From Nannocystis sp. RBIL2 (GTDB taxonomy: Bacteria; Myxococcota_A; Polyangia; Nannocystales; Nannocystaceae): a stretch of 64,000 bases of DNA. Shown here piece after piece: positions 62,543-64,000 of this stretch. The notes below the pieces were generated by a model that was given only the letters and a program-made list of their open reading frames with translations, had not been told where the DNA came from and searched no databases. The stretch spans positions 2,712,001 to 2,776,000 of the forward strand of contig NZ_JAPNJW010000001.1 in the NCBI RefSeq assembly GCF_026626745.1, written 5' to 3'. The stretch's first letter is position 1, and each line of letters starts with the position of its first letter. The position numbers were made by a program, and so were the translations under genes.

Positions 62543-62555
62543 CTTACACCGTAAG
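62543..62555. promoter_or_regulatory. TetR operator candidate, copy 2
   Basis: Perfect dyad CTTAC-ACC-GTAAG, 34 bases after copy 1 and 28 bases before the DUF4386 ATG. Symmetric, as expected for a TetR dimer. Confidence 0.7.
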
Positions 62556-62582
62556 AGTCTCCCCAGCCGATCGAAGGAAGTC

Positions 62583-63275
62583 ATGCCCTCCAGCGCCCGA
62601 GCCGAACCGCTCCACGCGAGCCCCGCAGCGTCCGGCCACACCCCGCACCGGCCGCTCGACCTGCCCACTCCACCGAGAGACCGGTCGCGAACCGCGGCAC
62701 GCGTCGTCGGAATCCTCATGCTGGGCGCGTTCCTGACCTACGGCATCGGCAGCACGCTCGCCGTCGCCAACACGAGCCCGGGTGGCTCCTCCGCCCTGCT
62801 CCTCGCCGGCACGGGCTCCATGCTGCTCAACTCCCTCATGGTCATCACCATCGGCGTCCTGGTGTTCCCGATCGTGGGCCGCTTCAGCAGGTCCGTCGCC
62901 TCGATCTACCTGGGCACCCGGATCTTCGAGGGCCTCGCCCTCGGCGCCGGGGCGGTCGCTCTGCTGACGATGACCGGCCCCGCAGCGATCGCCACCAACT
63001 TCGTCGCCTACAACGTGGCGATGGCCGGACTCGGCATCGGCAGCCTCGCGTTCTGTCTGGAGCTCCTCCGCTCGGGCTTGGCCCCCCGCTTCCTCGCGCT
63101 CTGGGGCCTCGTCGGCTACGCCTCCTTCGCCGCGGGGTGCCTGCTGGAGCTCGCCGGCGTGACAGGTGCCGGGCTCGTCTCCGCGATGCCCGGCGCGGGC
63201 TTCGAGGTCACGTTCGGCATCTGGCTGATCGTCAAGGGCTTCCGCACCGGCGTCACCCGGTCGGCCCCCGCATGA
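62583..63275 (+). CDS. DUF4386-like membrane protein
   Basis: 230 residues. A polar N-terminal tail of about 35 residues precedes six hydrophobic helices: VVGILMLGAFLTYGIGSTLAVA, ALLLAGTGSMLLNSLMVITIGVLVFPIVG, VASIYLGTRIFEGLALGAGAVALLTM, NVAMAGLGIGSLAFCLELL, PRFLALWGLVGYASFAAGCLLELAG and VTFGIWLIVKGF. The YLGTRIFEG segment is typical of DUF4386. AAGGAAG lies just before the ATG. Likely induced when the divergent TetR protein releases its operators; transport function unproven. Confidence 0.88.
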   Translation: MPSSARAEPLHASPAASGHTPHRPLDLPTPPRDRSRTAARVVGILMLGAFLTYGIGSTLAVANTSPGGSSALLLAGTGSMLLNSLMVITIGVLVFPIVGRFSRSVASIYLGTRIFEGLALGAGAVALLTMTGPAAIATNFVAYNVAMAGLGIGSLAFCLELLRSGLAPRFLALWGLVGYASFAAGCLLELAGVTGAGLVSAMPGAGFEVTFGIWLIVKGFRTGVTRSAPA

Positions 63276-63499
63276 ACGGCGACCGCACGCGGCGAACGGG
63301 AGAACCGTCCGCGACAGGCCGATGAGGCCCACGCGTCGTCGTGGCAGCACGCGGCGGCGAAACGAGGTTCTTCCGCGAGTGAAAGCGCGGCTTCCGGAAA
63401 GATGATAGGCCTTTCCACGCCCGCCCCGAAGTCGCCCTGCTCGCCCGCCCCTTCCGACCTCTGTGTCGCGGCGATGCAGGGCTCTTCCCCCGCCCTCCC

Positions 63500-64000
63500 A
63501 TGCGATCTCGCATCCCGTTCACGCGCATCCGCCTGCTGCTGTTCGTGTCGACGGTCCTCGCTTCCTGCGGTGGACAGCGCGCGACCGCTCCATCGGCGAA
63601 GGCTTCACCGGTGAGCGAAGGGCTGCAGGCACCGCCCCGCGGCGCGGGGCTCGAATCGCCGCAGATCGCCGAGTACGTGGTGGAGGTGTTCGAGGACAGC
63701 AAGGGCCAGCTGTGGTTCGGCACCATGAGCAAAGGCGTGGCCCGTCACGACGGCCGCACGCTCACCTATTTCACCGAACGGGACGGTCTATGCGGGGATA
63801 CCATCCACAGCATCGCCGAGGGCAAGGATGGTGCCCTGTGGTTCGGCGGGCACACGGGAGTGTGCAAGTACGACGGCAAGACTTTCACCCGCTTTTTCGC
63901 GGGCGAGGGCCGTGTCCGCACGGATCGCAGCGGCACCGTGTGGGTGAGCACCGACGACGGCGTGCTTCGCCACGACGGCACCTCGTCGACCCCGTTCGCC
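63500..64000 (+). CDS. Beta-propeller lipoprotein, start of a larger protein (runs off the window)
   Basis: 167 residues are visible, open to the window end. The leader MRSRIPFTRIRLLLFVSTVLASC has lipobox LASC. After a short linker come ligand-binding propeller units of the Reg_prop type: VVEVFEDSKGQLWFGTMSKGVARHDGRTLTYF, TIHSIAEGKDGALWFGGHTGVCKYDGKTFTRF and VRTDRSGTVWVSTDDGVLRHDG. In Bacteroidetes such units form the sensors of hybrid two-component systems; here the lipobox suggests a surface propeller instead. What follows is outside the window. Confidence 0.85.
   Translation, partial: MRSRIPFTRIRLLLFVSTVLASCGGQRATAPSAKASPVSEGLQAPPRGAGLESPQIAEYVVEVFEDSKGQLWFGTMSKGVARHDGRTLTYFTERDGLCGDTIHSIAEGKDGALWFGGHTGVCKYDGKTFTRFFAGEGRVRTDRSGTVWVSTDDGVLRHDGTSSTPFA

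Overview
The window is GC-rich bacterial DNA. It most likely comes from a myxobacterium of the Nannocystis / Nannocystaceae type. Many lipoproteins carry long Thr/Ser/Gly linkers after the lipobox, two exported proteins end in a MYXO-CTERM-like tail (Gly-Cys-x-Cys, hydrophobic stretch, Arg cluster), and exported beta-propellers and planctomycete-style DUF1592/DUF1552 pairs are present. This placement is inference from style; no rRNA, tRNA or CRISPR array was seen.

Layout. 1-8001: a two-component system (receiver cut by the window edge, plus kinase) divergent from a complete RND efflux operon. 8081-12751: a small hypothetical protein, a STAND ATPase with a C-terminal winged helix, and a lipoprotein. 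13088-20643: a lipoprotein with nine ten-cysteine repeats, a DUF1592/DUF1552 pair and an FG-GAP lipoprotein. 20929-25889: a MocR-type regulator translationally coupled to an S9 peptidase, a small protein, a gene-tail remnant and a winged-helix regulator. 26724-34612: an exported beta-propeller, a frameshifted STN-like gene, tatD, small lipoproteins, a TPR protein, a zinc-ribbon protein and a heme/copper monooxygenase. 35414-43557: a PLP decarboxylase, a MYXO-CTERM-like protein, an HTATIP2-like reductase, a ferritin-like protein behind a Fur-type palindrome, a DUF3592-like protein and a coupled TPP enzyme/nitroreductase pair. 43980-53561: an exported sulfatase coupled to an exported formylglycine-generating enzyme, a beta-propeller lipoprotein, a CpdB-like nucleotidase, a Sel1 lipoprotein and a cytochrome P450. 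53939-58051: a MYXO-CTERM-like protein whose stop codon abuts a decayed antisense group II intron, then a PRTase-like protein. 58233-64000: a helical-repeat protein, a VOC protein, a SMI1/KNR4-like protein, a TetR regulator with paired operators in front of a DUF4386 membrane protein, and the start of a beta-propeller lipoprotein.

How the genes work together. The clearest functional units are the RND pump with its divergent two-component genes, the MocR/peptidase pair, the sulfatase/FGE pair, the TPP enzyme/nitroreductase pair and the TetR/DUF4386 pair. Cell-envelope and secreted proteins dominate the rest.

The least expected signals are: a recurring TAnnnT hexamer 6-9 bases before the start codon of at least seven genes lacking a good ribosome binding site (probable leaderless transcripts); a sulfatase/FGE pair in which both proteins have lipoprotein signals; a group II intron lost to an internal deletion and a one-base insertion exactly at a host stop codon; and the nine-unit cysteine-repeat lipoprotein with a recent 162-bp duplication.
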